Numbered from the stretch's first letter, positions 45,201 to 54,160 are shown. The stretch: 64,000 nt of DNA from Paratinospora sagittata (GCA_035771175.1 CM069601.1:3618001-3682000), one strand, 5' to 3'. Notes: generated from the letters alone by a model not told the origin. Made by a program: numbers and translations.

Positions 45201-48200
45201 TTGCTGCAAATTTCGATTGGCCACTTCAACAACTTGATGTGAAAAATGCTTTCCTCAATGGTGATTTGGATGAAGAAGTGTATATGGATGTACCACCTGG
45301 TTTTGAGGCAATGGGGACAAGGAATCAAGTCTGCAAACTAAGAAGACCCCCTTATGGGTTAAAGCAATCCCCTAGAGCTTGGTTCGAGAGATTCACTAAA
45401 GTAGTTCGAAGTTACGACTTTACACAAGGACAAACAGACCACACGTTGTTTTTCAAGCACTCACCAAATGGCATGGTCACAATCTTGATAGTGTATGTTG
45501 ATGATATCATACTCACTGGAGATAACTTGGAGGAAATGAAGAGATTAAAGAGTGTTCTTGCAACAGAGTTCGAAATTAAAGACCTTGGCTCATTGAAGTA
45601 TTTTTTGGGAATGGAAGTTGCTAGAAGTAAAAGAGGCATTTCCATCTCTCAAAGAAAATATACTCTTGATTTATTAAAGGAGACAAGGATGTTAGGTTGT
45701 AAACCAGCTAATACACCTATGGATCAAAACAAGAAAATTGGACAAGTTCCAAATGGAGTCCCGGTTGAGAAAGGTAGATATCAAAGACTTGTGGGCAAAC
45801 TTATCTATCTCTCACATACTAGGCCGGACATAGCTTTTTCTGTAAGTGTGGTCAGCCAATTCATGCATGCCCCATGTGAGGAACACCTAGAAGCAGTCTT
45901 ATCGGATCCTACGTTACTTGAAATCAACTCTTGGACGTGGTATTTTCTTCCAGAAATCTGAAGAGAAAGGAATAGAGGTCTTTACAGATGCAGATTGGGC
46001 AGGTTCCATAGATGATAGAAGGTCGACCTCAGGATATTGCACGCGAGTATGGGGAAACTTAGTAACATGGAGAAGCAAGAAACAGTCCGTTGTAGCACGG
46101 AGTAGTGCTGAAGCTGAATTTAGAGCCATGGCTCATGGGATTTGTGAACTGATATGGCTCCAGCGACTGTTAGAAGAACTGAAAGTGCCCACAGTCAATC
46201 CTATGAAATTGTTTTGTGACAGCAAAGCTGCTACAACCCCAGTCCATGATGACAGAACCAAGCATGTGGAAGTTGATCGTCATTTCATAAAGGAGAAGAT
46301 ACAAGGAGGAGTACTAAGTGTAACTTATGTACCCACACGGGAACAAGTTGCAGATATACTAACCAAAGGCCTGGCTAGACAAAGTTTTGATGAGCTTACA
46401 AGCAAGCTGGGAATGTTGGACATATAAGCCCCAGCTTGAGGGGGAGTGTTGGAGACAGCTTTTAGTGATTCTAGTTTATCTATTCTAGGATTTATCTTTA
46501 TCATTTCTATCTTATCTATTCTAGGATTTAAGTTTATCTTTCTTAAAATAAATCAGGTTGTTAGGTTGTTATCTTGTTCCTATTTTCTAGGGTGAATATT
46601 TTTTTAGTTCTTAGCCTCTATGTACTGACTGATCTATAAAAAGGGATCAGTCTTTTCATTGAATAAGATAGAGAAAAAGAGTTCTTTGCCTCTCTGATTT
46701 CAGTTACATAACATTATACACATAAAAAAATTAGTACATATATGCTACTATTCAACTCAAAATTATTACATATAGATTATGATAACATTAGTTTTACAAT
46801 GCTTAGTGCACAAGGGTCTCACCATTGCGGGGTCTAGGGAGAGACAATGTACACATCTTGGCCTCTACGTTGGAGAGGTTGTTTTCGAACTCAAACTTGT
46901 GACCTCCAAGTCATAGTGGAGCAACCTCAATCCTTGCACCAAGGCTTGCCCTTCTAAAATGTAATTATAAATCAAATATTAGAAGTTTCGTGCATTTATT
47001 TTAAAAATTATAAAAAAAAATAATGTAATTTGTTTAAATTTCAAGAGACATTGTGGTGAGGTGCCCTCGACAAAAGTTTGTGTCTAGTTGCATAACCTCA
47101 AGAGTTTCCCTAAATTGCACATAAGCCACGGTGCACTAACGCACATACCGAAGTTAAATGTCATGCTTGCATCTTGCGTGGGCTGCATCTTTCCTCAAGA
47201 CGCGCCTTGATTACATTGTTGATTGATTTGATTAATATTTTCTTCAAATGCTAGCCATGGGATTGATTTTCTTGTAGAAGAAATCAAGTCAGGTCAATCC
47301 TACTGAACATATCTTCAACATCATGACATGGGATTTATTTTCCATAAAATGATTATTTTCCATAAAATAGATAAAACTTGATTTTGATCCTAAACTTCAT
47401 TAATTGATTCTGAATCTTTTAATTGATTGAATTCTTTTATATGTAACTTCAAACACCTGAATGAACCAACTGTTGGGTTTTTGGCTCAAACATAGATTTC
47501 TTGTTGGATTAGAACATGTATTTAGAAAGTAAATAGGACATACTGAATACGGGTAGTTGTTTTATGATCTAGTTGTAAAGAAAACCATGTTGGTGTAGTT
47601 ATATTAGAATGAGGAATCCTTGTTGGTCACAATTTCTAAATATTATGGTTGGAGAGTCTATATAAAGGAGGTTCCTTATTGTTTATTCATCAATCCTAAC
47701 TAGTGAGTGAGATCTAAAAGAAGGTGAAGTTTGGTCCTTGGAAGCCCTGTGCAAGAGAGTAGAGTTTAGAGCTTGTACGGGTGACGCGACTTGAGTTCTA
47801 GTTTATTTTGGGTATTCTCTTTTTGTTTTTCTTTACCAAAGTTTCAAAACTATATACTATCTGGTGTAAAAGTACTTGAGGTGTTTAATTCCTCTGAGGT
47901 ACTTGTTAATTAATAGTGGAATAGATTGTTTTTGCTCGTGGTTTTTCCATGATTTTGGGGTTTTTCCGCATATATCTTTTAGTTGTGGGTGTTAATTTCT
48001 ATTATTTTTTTCCTTTATTGAATTTGTGAGACCTAAACAAAAGCATAGAAATACAACAAAATTACATTGTAGTGACTATACAAAAAGACTCGGCCTAACA
48101 TGGTACTGTATCTTTTTGTCTCGATGTGAGTTTATCATTGATTTATTGTTTGTAATACGTGACTCAGGCATGGCTGATCTTACTTGTCTTGTCATTTGAT

Positions 48201-49870
48201 ATCAATAGAAAGTGCTAATTGTATGGAAATGGTCATGTGAAATTGTCTCAGGAAAAAGAATATTTTTAAGCTGGCACAGGGTGAGTACATAGCGCCCGAG
48301 AAGATTGAGAATGTATATGCCAAGTGCAAATTTGTTGCTCAATGTTTTGTATATGGTACGAATTGGGATATAATGGGTTTTTTTTTTCTTTCTTTATTTT
48401 TATTTTACTGACCACTATTATGGTTTTGGTGTGAAAGGTGACAGCTTCAATTCGTGCTTAGTAGCTGTTGTCTCAGTGGAACAAGATGCGTTGAAGGCTT
48501 GGGCTGCATCTGAAGGCATCAAGGTAGTTTCTTCACTATCTTAAAATGTTTATTTTGGTGACTTCTGTAGAGAACCTGGCCTTTTCCATTGTGTAATTGG
48601 GTAGGAAGGTTCTGTGATGCATCTCTTTCTTACTTTGAAACAGCATAGAGATAAGTAGCATGTCATCTTGCAACTTTCCTCAAGTTGGGCATGATGTATC
48701 GTTTTTCTCAGTTGACAAATTAAAGTTTGCAAGCTGGCAGATCATCCCATTCAATTATTTGTTTAACCATGCTCAGACACTCGGCTGAAACTACTTGTGC
48801 AGGCTTTTAATAATATGTTGTACATGTTACATTAATTTTTCTGTGGTTTAGGCATAAATATTTTGCTGGTAAGCAGAGTTATAACCAAGTCTTTTTGAAT
48901 AACTCAACTTGCTTGGCCAAGTTATTCTATTATTTGTAGAATTCAGTTTGTGGTTTGACTCAACTTAAAAACCAATTGGGTGAACCAGTTGTGTTAAACA
49001 GTAGTTTAACACTACTTTTTAATTGTAGAGATACCTGTAGATCCAAGCCAAACTTGTTTAGTATCTTGCAAGGGGTTAACTCTTCTATCCTCTCAGTTCA
49101 GTTTTCGCTTGAAGGACATTGGATGAAAAACCCACATTTTTGTTCACTGGTTAAAAGAGAGATCAATATAAGATTCATTGGAAAAGAAATGAGGTCAGAT
49201 GAAGTGTCATTTTACTAGAAATTTACGTAAGTTGGTAAAAGATTGGATACATTTACAAGCATTTACCCAAGCACAGATGCCTTTGATGGGCAATAAATTA
49301 CTAATCTTAGTTTGTAAAAGAATAAAACCTGACTCTGTTCTATTATTGACGTGGATGCGTGAATGTAGTATGGAGATCTAGAAGAGCTGTGCAAGGATCC
49401 TAGAACAAAAGCAGCTGTACTGGCAGACATGGATGATGTTGGTAGGGAAGCTCAGGTAACATGTTTCAAGAACTAATTTATTTTCTTTCTAGGTAGCAAC
49501 AATTATATTCCTCCTTTCAGTTTTTTATTTTATTTTACTTACGATTCTCCTGCAATACAGTTGAGAGGTTTTGAATTTGTCAAAGCTGTAACCTTAGTAC
49601 TGGAACCCTTCACTCTGGAAAATGGCCTTCTAACTCCTACATTCAAGGTGAGCATTTTGTTTATGGTAAAAACATAGTAGTTATTATTATGGTTATTACT
49701 ACTATTGTTTTTTGCACGGTCCTCTCATCCTACTACACACATTGACCGCTCTTTGCTTTCTTCTTTACCAGGTCAAGAGACCTCAAGCAAAAGCTTACTT
49801 TGAGAAAGCAATTTCAGACATGTACGTACAGCTTGCTACATCTGATCCAACAGAACAGACAATGTTGTGA
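20152..49870 (+). CDS. LACS6: Peroxisomal long-chain acyl-CoA synthetase, LACS6 type (23 exons)
   Basis: It activates long-chain fatty acids to acyl-CoA with ATP; in plants LACS6/7 feed peroxisomal beta-oxidation. Exons: 20152-20272, 22296-22356, 22437-22514, 22667-22738, 22815-22896, 23133-23238, 23334-23410, 23515-23559, 23663-23749, 26997-27086, 27206-27285, 27380-27473, 27586-27674, 27763-27851, 36103-36232, 36356-36474, 41006-41129, 41219-41305, 48252-48355, 48438-48523, 49369-49455, 49561-49647 and 49772-49870. They sum to 2094 nt: 697 residues plus TGA, with no frameshift, close to the family's 700. Motifs: PTS2 nonapeptide RLKAIQGHL near the N terminus; AMP-binding [10 protein letters not shown] (265-274, across exons 10/11); YGMTE (444-448); GWLHTGD (523-529); LKIIDR hinge (539-544); QGEYIAPEK (553-561). 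The C terminus ends TML, so there is no canonical PTS1. This points to LACS6 rather than LACS7, which has both signals. The gene looks functional despite large transposon-filled introns. Confidence 0.96.
20273..22295 (+). other. LACS intron 1
   Basis: This 2-kb intron follows the PTS2-coding exon. It is T-rich and contains the TIR element at 21444-22087. The acceptor is agcag at 22291-22295; using the next AG (22300) would give an immediate in-frame stop, so 22296 is the exon start. Confidence 0.7.
21444..22087. mobile_element. Non-autonomous TIR transposon (MULE- or hAT-like), TSD cctatactc
   Basis: Flanked by perfect 9-bp repeats cctatactc at 21435-21443 and 22088-22096. The ends are short imperfect inverted repeats (left atagttgacagaatc; right, read inward, caaggtagtcagaatc). 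Subterminal regions are rich in gattcgaatc-type words in both orientations. The inside is AT-rich and non-coding. A 9-bp TSD favours Mutator-like; an 8-bp hAT reading is possible. Confidence 0.65.
24524..24735. mobile_element. Tourist-like MITE, TSD TTA
   Basis: A 212-bp element bounded by TTA at 24521-24523 and 24736-24738. The left end GGCTGCGCTTGGTTTGTGAT pairs with the right end read inward, GGTTGCTTTTGGTTTATGAT, with only four or five mismatches in 20. Non-coding. A good PIF/Harbinger-type MITE. Confidence 0.85.
25073..25560. repeat. Pair of diverged direct repeats (about 250 bp each)
   Basis: Both copies run from an aaaattcgaa word through ggaattaatt/ggacttaatt, gaagtc(c/t)aatt, gtaaaaa and aaactcat(t/g)aaattatgaaatataatg. 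Copy 1 starts about 25073 and copy 2 about 25331. The same unit, also as a tandem pair, occurs in intron 14 inside the 33957-34963 element, so this is probably a decayed member of that family. Confidence 0.6.
28405..28573 (-). mobile_element. Au-type SINE, diverged copy
   Basis: Read on the plus strand it matches the complement of the Au SINE layout: ccaccattgtggggtttgg, gtatgcgacctgtacc, ttggagaggatgtttcc, ttcaaacttgtagcctt, ggaacaatctcaattg and a tgcccgcctttc end. The same blocks occur in the better preserved copy at 46801-46961. No clear TSD. Confidence 0.7.
29290..32104 (-). pseudogene. Decayed Gypsy retrotransposon gag-pol fragment (antisense)
   Basis: The minus-strand frame at 29743-29528 contains [20 protein letters not shown], the start of a Ty3/Gypsy reverse transcriptase. 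Beyond an in-frame stop the similarity continues ([10 protein letters not shown], then FYEW) to about 29300. Frames higher up on the same strand (31810-31619, 32104-31877) have a gag-like hydrophilic or coiled-coil look but no decisive motif. There are many stops and frameshifts, so it is not functional. The reverse transcriptase part is secure; the protease and gag limits are inferred. Confidence 0.65.
33145..33430 (+). repeat. LTR-like direct repeat, copy 1, with (AAT)n and PBS-like end
   Basis: It starts with gaaatagaattaatt, runs into an (AAT)n microsatellite (about 33174-33242), then a pyrimidine-rich block, and is followed by ttggtattagagcc at about 33425-33438. That sequence resembles a methionine tRNA primer binding site. 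A second copy lies at about 35020-35370. Probably LTRs of one decayed retroelement; the exact ends are not fixed. Confidence 0.45.
33174..33242. repeat. (AAT)n microsatellite
   Basis: About 23 uninterrupted AAT units. Such tracts are often length-polymorphic. Confidence 0.95.
33501..33998 (+). pseudogene. Open frame of 165 codons, gag-like, interrupted by an insertion
   Basis: It starts about 60 bp after the PBS-like site, the normal place for a retrotransposon gag gene. The predicted protein begins [15 protein letters not shown], with a heptad-like hydrophilic N-terminal half and a more hydrophobic C-terminal half. I recognise no domain. The frame runs into the MULE-like element at 33957; after that element the same frame resumes for about 16 codons to a stop. 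Most likely a short relic of gag; I would not call it a host gene. Confidence 0.4.
33957..34963. mobile_element. MULE-like non-autonomous element, TSD ctttggcac
   Basis: Perfect direct repeats ctttggcac(a) at 33948-33957 and 34964-34973 flank an element of about 1 kb. Its ends share ggttcgaaa in inverted orientation, and the right side has three runs of gaattttatc(g). A unit of about 260 bp is present twice (from about 33960 and 34228). The interior is AT-rich and non-coding. The 9-10-bp TSD suggests Mutator-like. Confidence 0.65.
35020..35370 (+). repeat. LTR-like direct repeat, copy 2
   Basis: Matches copy 1 (33145-33430) over gaaatagaaataatt, AAT repeats, aattgaaattgatagtttttg, aatattgagtatct and a long TTCTTC-rich block, and also ends in front of ttagagcc. 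It has an extra AT-rich insertion. The following 35380-35560 resembles 29040-29210 (attattcaattcatcaat ... aatacatctaatctta). Confidence 0.45.
37191..38032. mobile_element. hAT-type non-autonomous element, TSD gtgtgacc
   Basis: Flanked by the perfect 8-bp repeats gtgtgacc at 37183-37190 and 38033-38040. The left end taggggtgttc and the right end gaacaccct(a) are inverted repeats. Subterminal parts are full of aacccaac and gggttggg words in opposite orientations. The 842 bp include a LINE tail, so the original element was near 500 bp. Confidence 0.85.
37270..37612 (+). mobile_element. 3' tail of an L1-type LINE inside the hAT element
   Basis: A frame reading [18 protein letters not shown] and on to a stop at about 37492 matches the C-terminal zf-RVT region of plant L1 ORF2. 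About 110 bp of 3' UTR and a short A run (taaaaaaaa at 37603-37611) follow. The left boundary is approximate; a possible short target duplication (atgatt) is weak. Confidence 0.65.
39239..40580 (+). pseudogene. L1-type LINE ORF2 C-terminal fragment
   Basis: The frame from about 39239 contains [29 protein letters not shown] and WLWRFIQE, the signature region between reverse transcriptase and zf-RVT of plant L1 ORF2. [16 protein letters not shown] follows in the same frame, and [16 protein letters not shown] appears at about 40489-40540 in another frame. There are stops and frameshifts, so it is dead. Neither end has a clear poly(A) or TSD. Confidence 0.8.
42356..42610 (+). repeat. 5' LTR of the Copia element
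   Basis: Starts TGTTGGAGACAG and ends GATTCCA. It contains a TATA-like ctataaaa near 42544. Nearly identical to 46447-46702. Confidence 0.92.
42611..42624 (+). other. Primer binding site of the Copia element
   Basis: TGGTATCAGAGCAG directly after the LTR is the standard complement of the initiator methionine tRNA 3' end used by plant Copia elements. Confidence 0.9.
42647..46427 (+). pseudogene. Broken Copia gag-pol polyprotein
   Basis: Pieces in order: a short start frame at 42647 ending in a stop after 23 codons; a gag tail (42714-43031) with a zinc-knuckle-like CDHG...HTKETCW in which the second cysteine is glycine; protease (from about 43150) with IDLGAS where the family has D-S-G; integrase with the H-H-C-C region and HSDIWG (to 43887), continuing after frame changes at 43890-44020 and about 44310; reverse transcriptase (44940-45960) with two stops near 45003 and 45048, a frame break near 45120, and the intact catalytic YVDD; then a frame change at about 45900 into RNase H (DADWAGS, ending TAA at 46427). 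The N-terminal gag domain is absent, since only about 100 bp separate the PBS from the gag tail. No full protein can be made. Confidence 0.9.
46436..46446 (+). other. Polypurine tract of the Copia element
   Basis: ttgagggggag directly precedes the 3' LTR and lies just after the RNase H stop codon, as in other plant Copia elements. Confidence 0.85.
46447..46702 (+). repeat. 3' LTR of the Copia element
   Basis: Starts TGTTGGAGACAG and ends GATTTCA. Compared with the 5' LTR: c/t in the ctat(c/t)ctatc region, c/g in tcta(c/g)ggtg, one extra A in ctataaaaag, and c/t in gatt(c/t)ca. Confidence 0.92.
46801..46961 (-). mobile_element. Au-type SINE
   Basis: On the plus strand it shows the complement of the Au SINE: tagtgcacaagggtctcacc, attgcggggtctagggag, aatgtacacatcttggcctc, ggagaggttgttttcgaact, tgtgacctccaagtcat, ggagcaacctcaatccttgc and accaaggcttgcccttc. 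The tRNA-like head is at the right end. Confidence 0.85.
47471..48100 (+). mobile_element. Copia-like LTR with PBS-like remnant (truncated element)
   Basis: Starts TGTTGGGTTTTTGG. A TATA box (ctatataaag, about 47658-47667) is followed by aaggaggttccttattg and, further on, by ggtacttgttaattaatag and a gtggtttttcc block usual in Copia LTRs. It ends cctaaca, and the next bases tggtactgta resemble a decayed primer binding site. No internal coding part follows. The end point is inferred and no TSD was found. Confidence 0.5.
48524..49368 (+). other. LACS intron 20
   Basis: 845 bp between ATCAAG|gtagtt and gaatgtag|TATGG. Nothing beyond intron sequence is seen; the open frames at 48955-49381 have no family likeness. 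Confidence 0.55.
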
Positions 49871-50069
49871 GCTACAATTCATAGGAAAGGAAAAAAAAAG
49901 GAATAAAAGTTGATGTTCTTAATTCAAGGGGTTTCGTGCTATTCCCCTGCAAATAAAACCAAGAAAAGGTGAAGGAACAAGCTTTGAACCCTCCGCAATC
50001 ATGATTTGCATACCACAAATTTAATGTAAGTTTTCAGCAGGTAGTCTAGATGTAACAAGTTTTGCATTC

Positions 50070-50075
50070 AATAAA
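50070..50075 (+). terminator. Likely poly(A) signal of the LACS gene
   Basis: AATAAA 200 bp after the stop codon at 49870, in a T-rich context with nearby ttttgcattc. A plausible plant near-upstream element. Confidence 0.45.
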
Positions 50076-51057
50076 TATGATTTGATTATTTGAAAACAAG
50101 TTTTAGTAAATCTCATTTTTCCCAAGTTATCATTTGTGATGCTCTCATAGTTTGCAATGTGTTTAATATGTCAGTCTGTATTATCCATGATAATCATCCT
50201 AAGTTTTCGTTATCTTTTTAATCTCATTTCAATCCTATTTATTAGGATTCTTGCTATTGTATGGTTTATTCAAACCTATTATTAGGTAAAGTTGTTGGCC
50301 TGAGTAAAAGCTGCTTACATGGTACCTATAGTTTCTATTAAAAATTAAATAGCACTGAACTTGTTCTGAACAAACATATGGGTAAGAAAGCCTGCCAAAA
50401 TAAACAAAGATGGGTTTATCTAGCTTTTCTATGTCTATCTAGCTTGTGTTTAGGTTCCCATTATTATTATTTTTCTATTCTTGTAACTTACTGTTTCTTG
50501 ACATTTGACCATGATATTAAAAGCCAAACCTTCAATAAATCAAGATAATTGAGCCTATTGTTGGCTTCTTCCGTCATTTGATATAAAAAAGGAACTGATT
50601 CTTGGGATATAACATATAAGAAGGCAAATGAGAGAGTGGTCCTTGCCTCATTCCTGGGAACTAACTACACAGGACGATGGGTTGGGCTTAGAACATAGTT
50701 GAATTTTCATCTCTTAAACTAATCATTAGTGATGGTGGTAATGGTTCATGCTAGTGCTATGTCATATAAAGGAGAATTTAAGAAATCAAAAAATTTCCAA
50801 TAACATTGTGCTCAAGTGATTTTGCATTTCGTTCGGTTCAACTCTTCCTGTTAGTACCTTGGTTGCTTTTCACCGAACTCTTTACATATATATATATATA
50901 TGGTAATAATAACATTTCCTACTACTAATTGGTTGGTGGGAGTGGTCCGAAGTTTTCGAGTTCAAGCTTTGAAATAGACTTTTGCTTTTACTGTACAGGA
51001 AAGGTGGTGTGGTCTTTGTTTGAGGAGTAGCCCTTTTAAGGTGACTACATGTTGGAC

Positions 51058-51177
51058 GTTCACAAGTTATTAAGTAGTGCTTATGGTGTCTTTTAGTGGT
51101 GATTGTTCAGTGTCTTTTAGTGGTGATTGTTCACAAGTTATTAAGTAGTGCTTATGGTGTCTTTTAGTGGTGATTGT
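51058..51177. repeat. Nested tandem repeat (71-bp and 24-bp periods)
   Basis: The block gttcacaagttattaagtag ... gattgtt occurs at 51058 and again at 51129, period 71 bp. Inside, gtgtcttttagtggtgattg occurs three times (about 51086, 51110, 51157), the first two 24 bp apart. The copies are almost identical, so the duplication is recent. Confidence 0.85.
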
Positions 51178-52222
51178 TTTAGGTGGATTAATTGTAGTGA
51201 TGTGCATGTAATATGCTGACAAGGGGGAACACGTCCTTCCGTAATGCCGAAAATAAAAATAAAAATTAAAAATAGCCTAAATATATTAGTTCTTAAAATT
51301 TGAGTGCTAGTTTTTAAAATAGAGAAAAGTTGTAATATCTTATAACAACATCGAAAGACACAAAAAAAAGAAAAAAGTAAAACAAAATAATAATACTACT
51401 AAAAAAAAAGAAAATATAATAATAACAGTACTAAAATCTGAGAGTTCTGCAGCGCTCACTTACAAATAGAAGATCTCGTACTTGCACTACCTCCAAGCAA
51501 TATATTTCTTCACATCGTACACCTCACGTGCTTTCCACGTGGATCGATAGGTCACCATTCTCCATTAATTCATTCAGTACAGCTACTGCTTTGGCTGGTC
51601 CGATCATATATATATCTGTGTAAAAACATAGTAGAACATGTACTAGCAACTTGGCTTTTCCGATATTATTATTATTATTATTAGAGATGATATCTACGTA
51701 CTGACAAACAAAGCAGGAATAACAACAGGCAAATCTCGTATTTCTCCAAGTGATAGTAGCAACGGTGACAGATCCAAAGATCCAACTAGAACTAACTTAC
51801 TGGTTTACACCTCTCCCTCTTTAAGTGAGAAGGGTTCAAGTCGGTCGTCAACAAAAATAAATAGGCCAAATATGGTTATAATTTTTTGTGGTCTTGTTGT
51901 AGGCCTATGTGCTCGTAGTTATAAGGGCGTTGTCCTTTTGTTTTAGGACATCTGTGTGTTTTTATGTGGGCTAATGCGCATTGCTCCTATTGAGTGGTCG
52001 TCTATTTTCTCTACTTACCTATTCTTTAAAATGATTCATGATATTGTTGCAAGATATTCCAAAAATTGAAAGTTAGTACAATCTAAACAAAAGAAATAAA
52101 TAATAGAAAGAAGCAAACAAAATTTAAATTTAAATCATGCATGGTGTTTTCATTAATCCATTATTTATTTCAATTTTCTCCCCAAGTTGCAGACACCACT
52201 GATAACACTTGTGAAGCAAGAG

Positions 52223-52257
<35 letters not shown>

Positions 52258-52275
52258 ATGGACGTGTGTGTGTGT
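52223..52275. repeat. (TA)n(TG)n compound microsatellite
   Basis: TA repeats at 52223-52236 pass into TG repeats to about 52258, followed by a second TG run after tatggacg. Confidence 0.9.
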
Positions 52276-52973
52276 GGCAGTTGTTGCATTACAAGCAAGA
52301 AGAGTAGTAAAAGACAGAGATATGAGAGAGGTGTAATGGAAATTGAGAAACAAAGACGACAAGATGTTTAGATATGCATGTATAATATCCTGTGCCACAC
52401 TTGGACTGGGTTTGACAGAAGAACAAGTAGGAAAATGCGGCGAAGATGCATTGATAATTATAAGTAAGGAAGAGAGTACATATTTTAATCTAAGGAAATT
52501 AAGATTTGAGTTTGCTAGTTAACTAGTTTGTTCTTGGTAGGTGGAGAGGTAATTTCCTTTAATTAATTAGTTCATAATAATGGTCAACTCTACCATATTA
52601 TATAATACTGATCTTGGGGGACATTAATTATTAATGCTCGCGATCTGGTATTAATTAGAGTTTATAAGATCTTGTGCAGTACTCATGAATGGACATCTTT
52701 GTTGCAGGTGACAACCATGAGCCAATTCATTTTATAAAATTAAAATAAACAAGGACTGATTAATTCTAGGTTCCATGGAGATATATAGGAGTACATGCAG
52801 CTGCCGCCATAGTCACTACTGTAATTGCTAAGAAGCTTCATAGCTGCCTTAGGTAAAGTAGATACATATAATACATATAATACTACTGCCTTAGGTAAAT
52901 TAATTTAAAACTTATCTAAATGAAATTTGGTATAAAAAACTTGTTATTCTTGAGAAGCATGATCAACCACAAG

Positions 52974-53523
52974 CAGCAGGGTGTAACGATTGGGTTGGAT
53001 TGAGTTTGAGCTAAAATCTAATTTAATCCAAACAGTTTAAGTTGAAAAAATTAAAATCTAACACAAACCAAACTAGCTTCATAACTCAACCCAGCTCAAC
53101 TGAACTAGTTCGGATTGATTTGGTCTTTTGGGTTAAGATGGATGACTGAATATCTTATTTTATTTTATTTTTAAATTTTAAGAAGATGCCTTGAACTTTA
53201 AAAGAAATAAAATAAAATAAAACCTAAGAAGAAGAGAAGAAATGCAAAAGAAAAAACAAAGAAGAAAAGGGTTGAGAGGAGGTTTCAGTAGGAGGGAGTT
53301 TGAGACTTTGGACGATTCGTTAATTTCACAATTTGATAGCTTTAAAGATAAAAAATTTAAGGGTTAAGGTTAAATTTAATACGGATTTCAAAAGTGTTAA
53401 TCTATAACCCAGCCGAAACTATTTGGATTATAATTTTTAAACTCAACCTTACTTAAACACTTGGATCAACCTAGCCCAATTCATTAGATTGTGTTCGGTT
53501 CAATCTAGTTAGCTTACACCCTC
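52974..53523. mobile_element. hAT-like MITE, TSD accacaag
   Basis: Perfect 8-bp repeats accacaag at 52966-52973 and 53524-53531. Near the ends, agggtgtaa and ttacaccct are inverted. Subterminal aacccagc/aacccaa and ggttggatt words lie in opposite orientations, as in the hAT element at 37191-38032. About 550 bp, non-coding. Confidence 0.7.
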
Positions 53524-54160
53524 ACCACAAGTTCCTAATTACTCTCTTTGATATAAAAAAGTGTAGTCACTAATTAATATCAGGTGATTATAGCAGCTGT
53601 GAAGTACTTTTTTTTGTTCTATATTGTACTGATATATCCTCAACATCTGTAGTACCTCCCGAAGGATCTTTCAAGTCTCCGACACAAGCCTAGAAGCCTA
53701 AGGAAACATGATTAAAGCAACAAAATGTCAAAAACAAGTTTCTGTTTTGTAGCTTCAATAGATTAATAAAGATGCTAAAAAGTATTTCTATTGTTTAGGG
53801 CGGTGGCGATGATTCTGAGAGGAATATATGGGTCCTAATCGAAATGATTCTTGTTATATATATATATATATATGATCTCCAAAACATTTGAGCTTAAGTC
53901 ACACTTTATAAGTTTATTCTCTTCTCTATTTTTTTTTTTTTACTAGTTTCAAAATCCTATTTCTAGAAATAATTATATGGGTCTTCGATTGCCGAGTACG
54001 CGTAGATCAAAATAATATTCTTAAATAAAATACACGATCACAAAGTGGACGAGACCTTTCAAGAATATTTATCAATCTTCCGGCTCAATTAGCTCCACCT
54101 AATTAAGCTTACACCATGTGCTCTAGTTTCGTCAACTCTAAATAGATATTTATCTTTGCT

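Larger units (their letters stand above)
42356..46702 (+). mobile_element. Ty1/Copia LTR retrotransposon, sense orientation, coding-dead
   Basis: A 4.35-kb element with 255- and 256-bp LTRs, a PBS directly after the 5' LTR, gag-protease-integrase-RT-RNase H remnants in Copia order, and a polypurine tract directly before the 3' LTR. Flanking pentamers are gttag (42351-42355) and gttac (46703-46707), one mismatch. The LTRs differ by three substitutions and one single-base indel, so the insertion is recent. Yet the coding part has stops and frameshifts throughout and most of gag is missing. Probably a non-autonomous copy moved by proteins of a relative. Confidence 0.93.
41306..48251 (+). other. 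LACS intron 18 (6.9 kb) carrying the Copia element
   Basis: The intron splits an AG|G arginine codon between exons 41219-41305 and 48252-48355. Contents: Copia retrotransposon 42356-46702, Au SINE 46801-46961, LTR-like sequence 47471-48100. The GC-rich words near 42130-42200 (gcacgcctta, ggcgcaaggcg) and 47195-47215 (gacgcgccttga) may be the ends of an older DNA transposon around these. Confidence 0.7.
50110..52970. other. Intergenic AT-rich DNA with small repeats
   Basis: No gene is supported. It contains a nested short tandem repeat (51058-51177), two CACGTG words close together (about 51525 and 51536, G-box-like, context unknown) and a (TA)n(TG)n microsatellite (about 52223-52275). The open frames around 52141-52398 arise from that microsatellite. 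Confidence 0.5.

Noticed and set aside
51521..51545. Two CACGTG words as a regulatory module
   Set aside because: They are more than 1.5 kb beyond the LACS stop codon and 10 kb from the next gene; without a transcript nearby they cannot be assigned a role.
52141..52398. Open frames on both strands near 52200
   Set aside because: They are created by the (TA)n(TG)n microsatellite and translate to low-complexity Tyr/Ile/Cys/Val or Thr/His runs.
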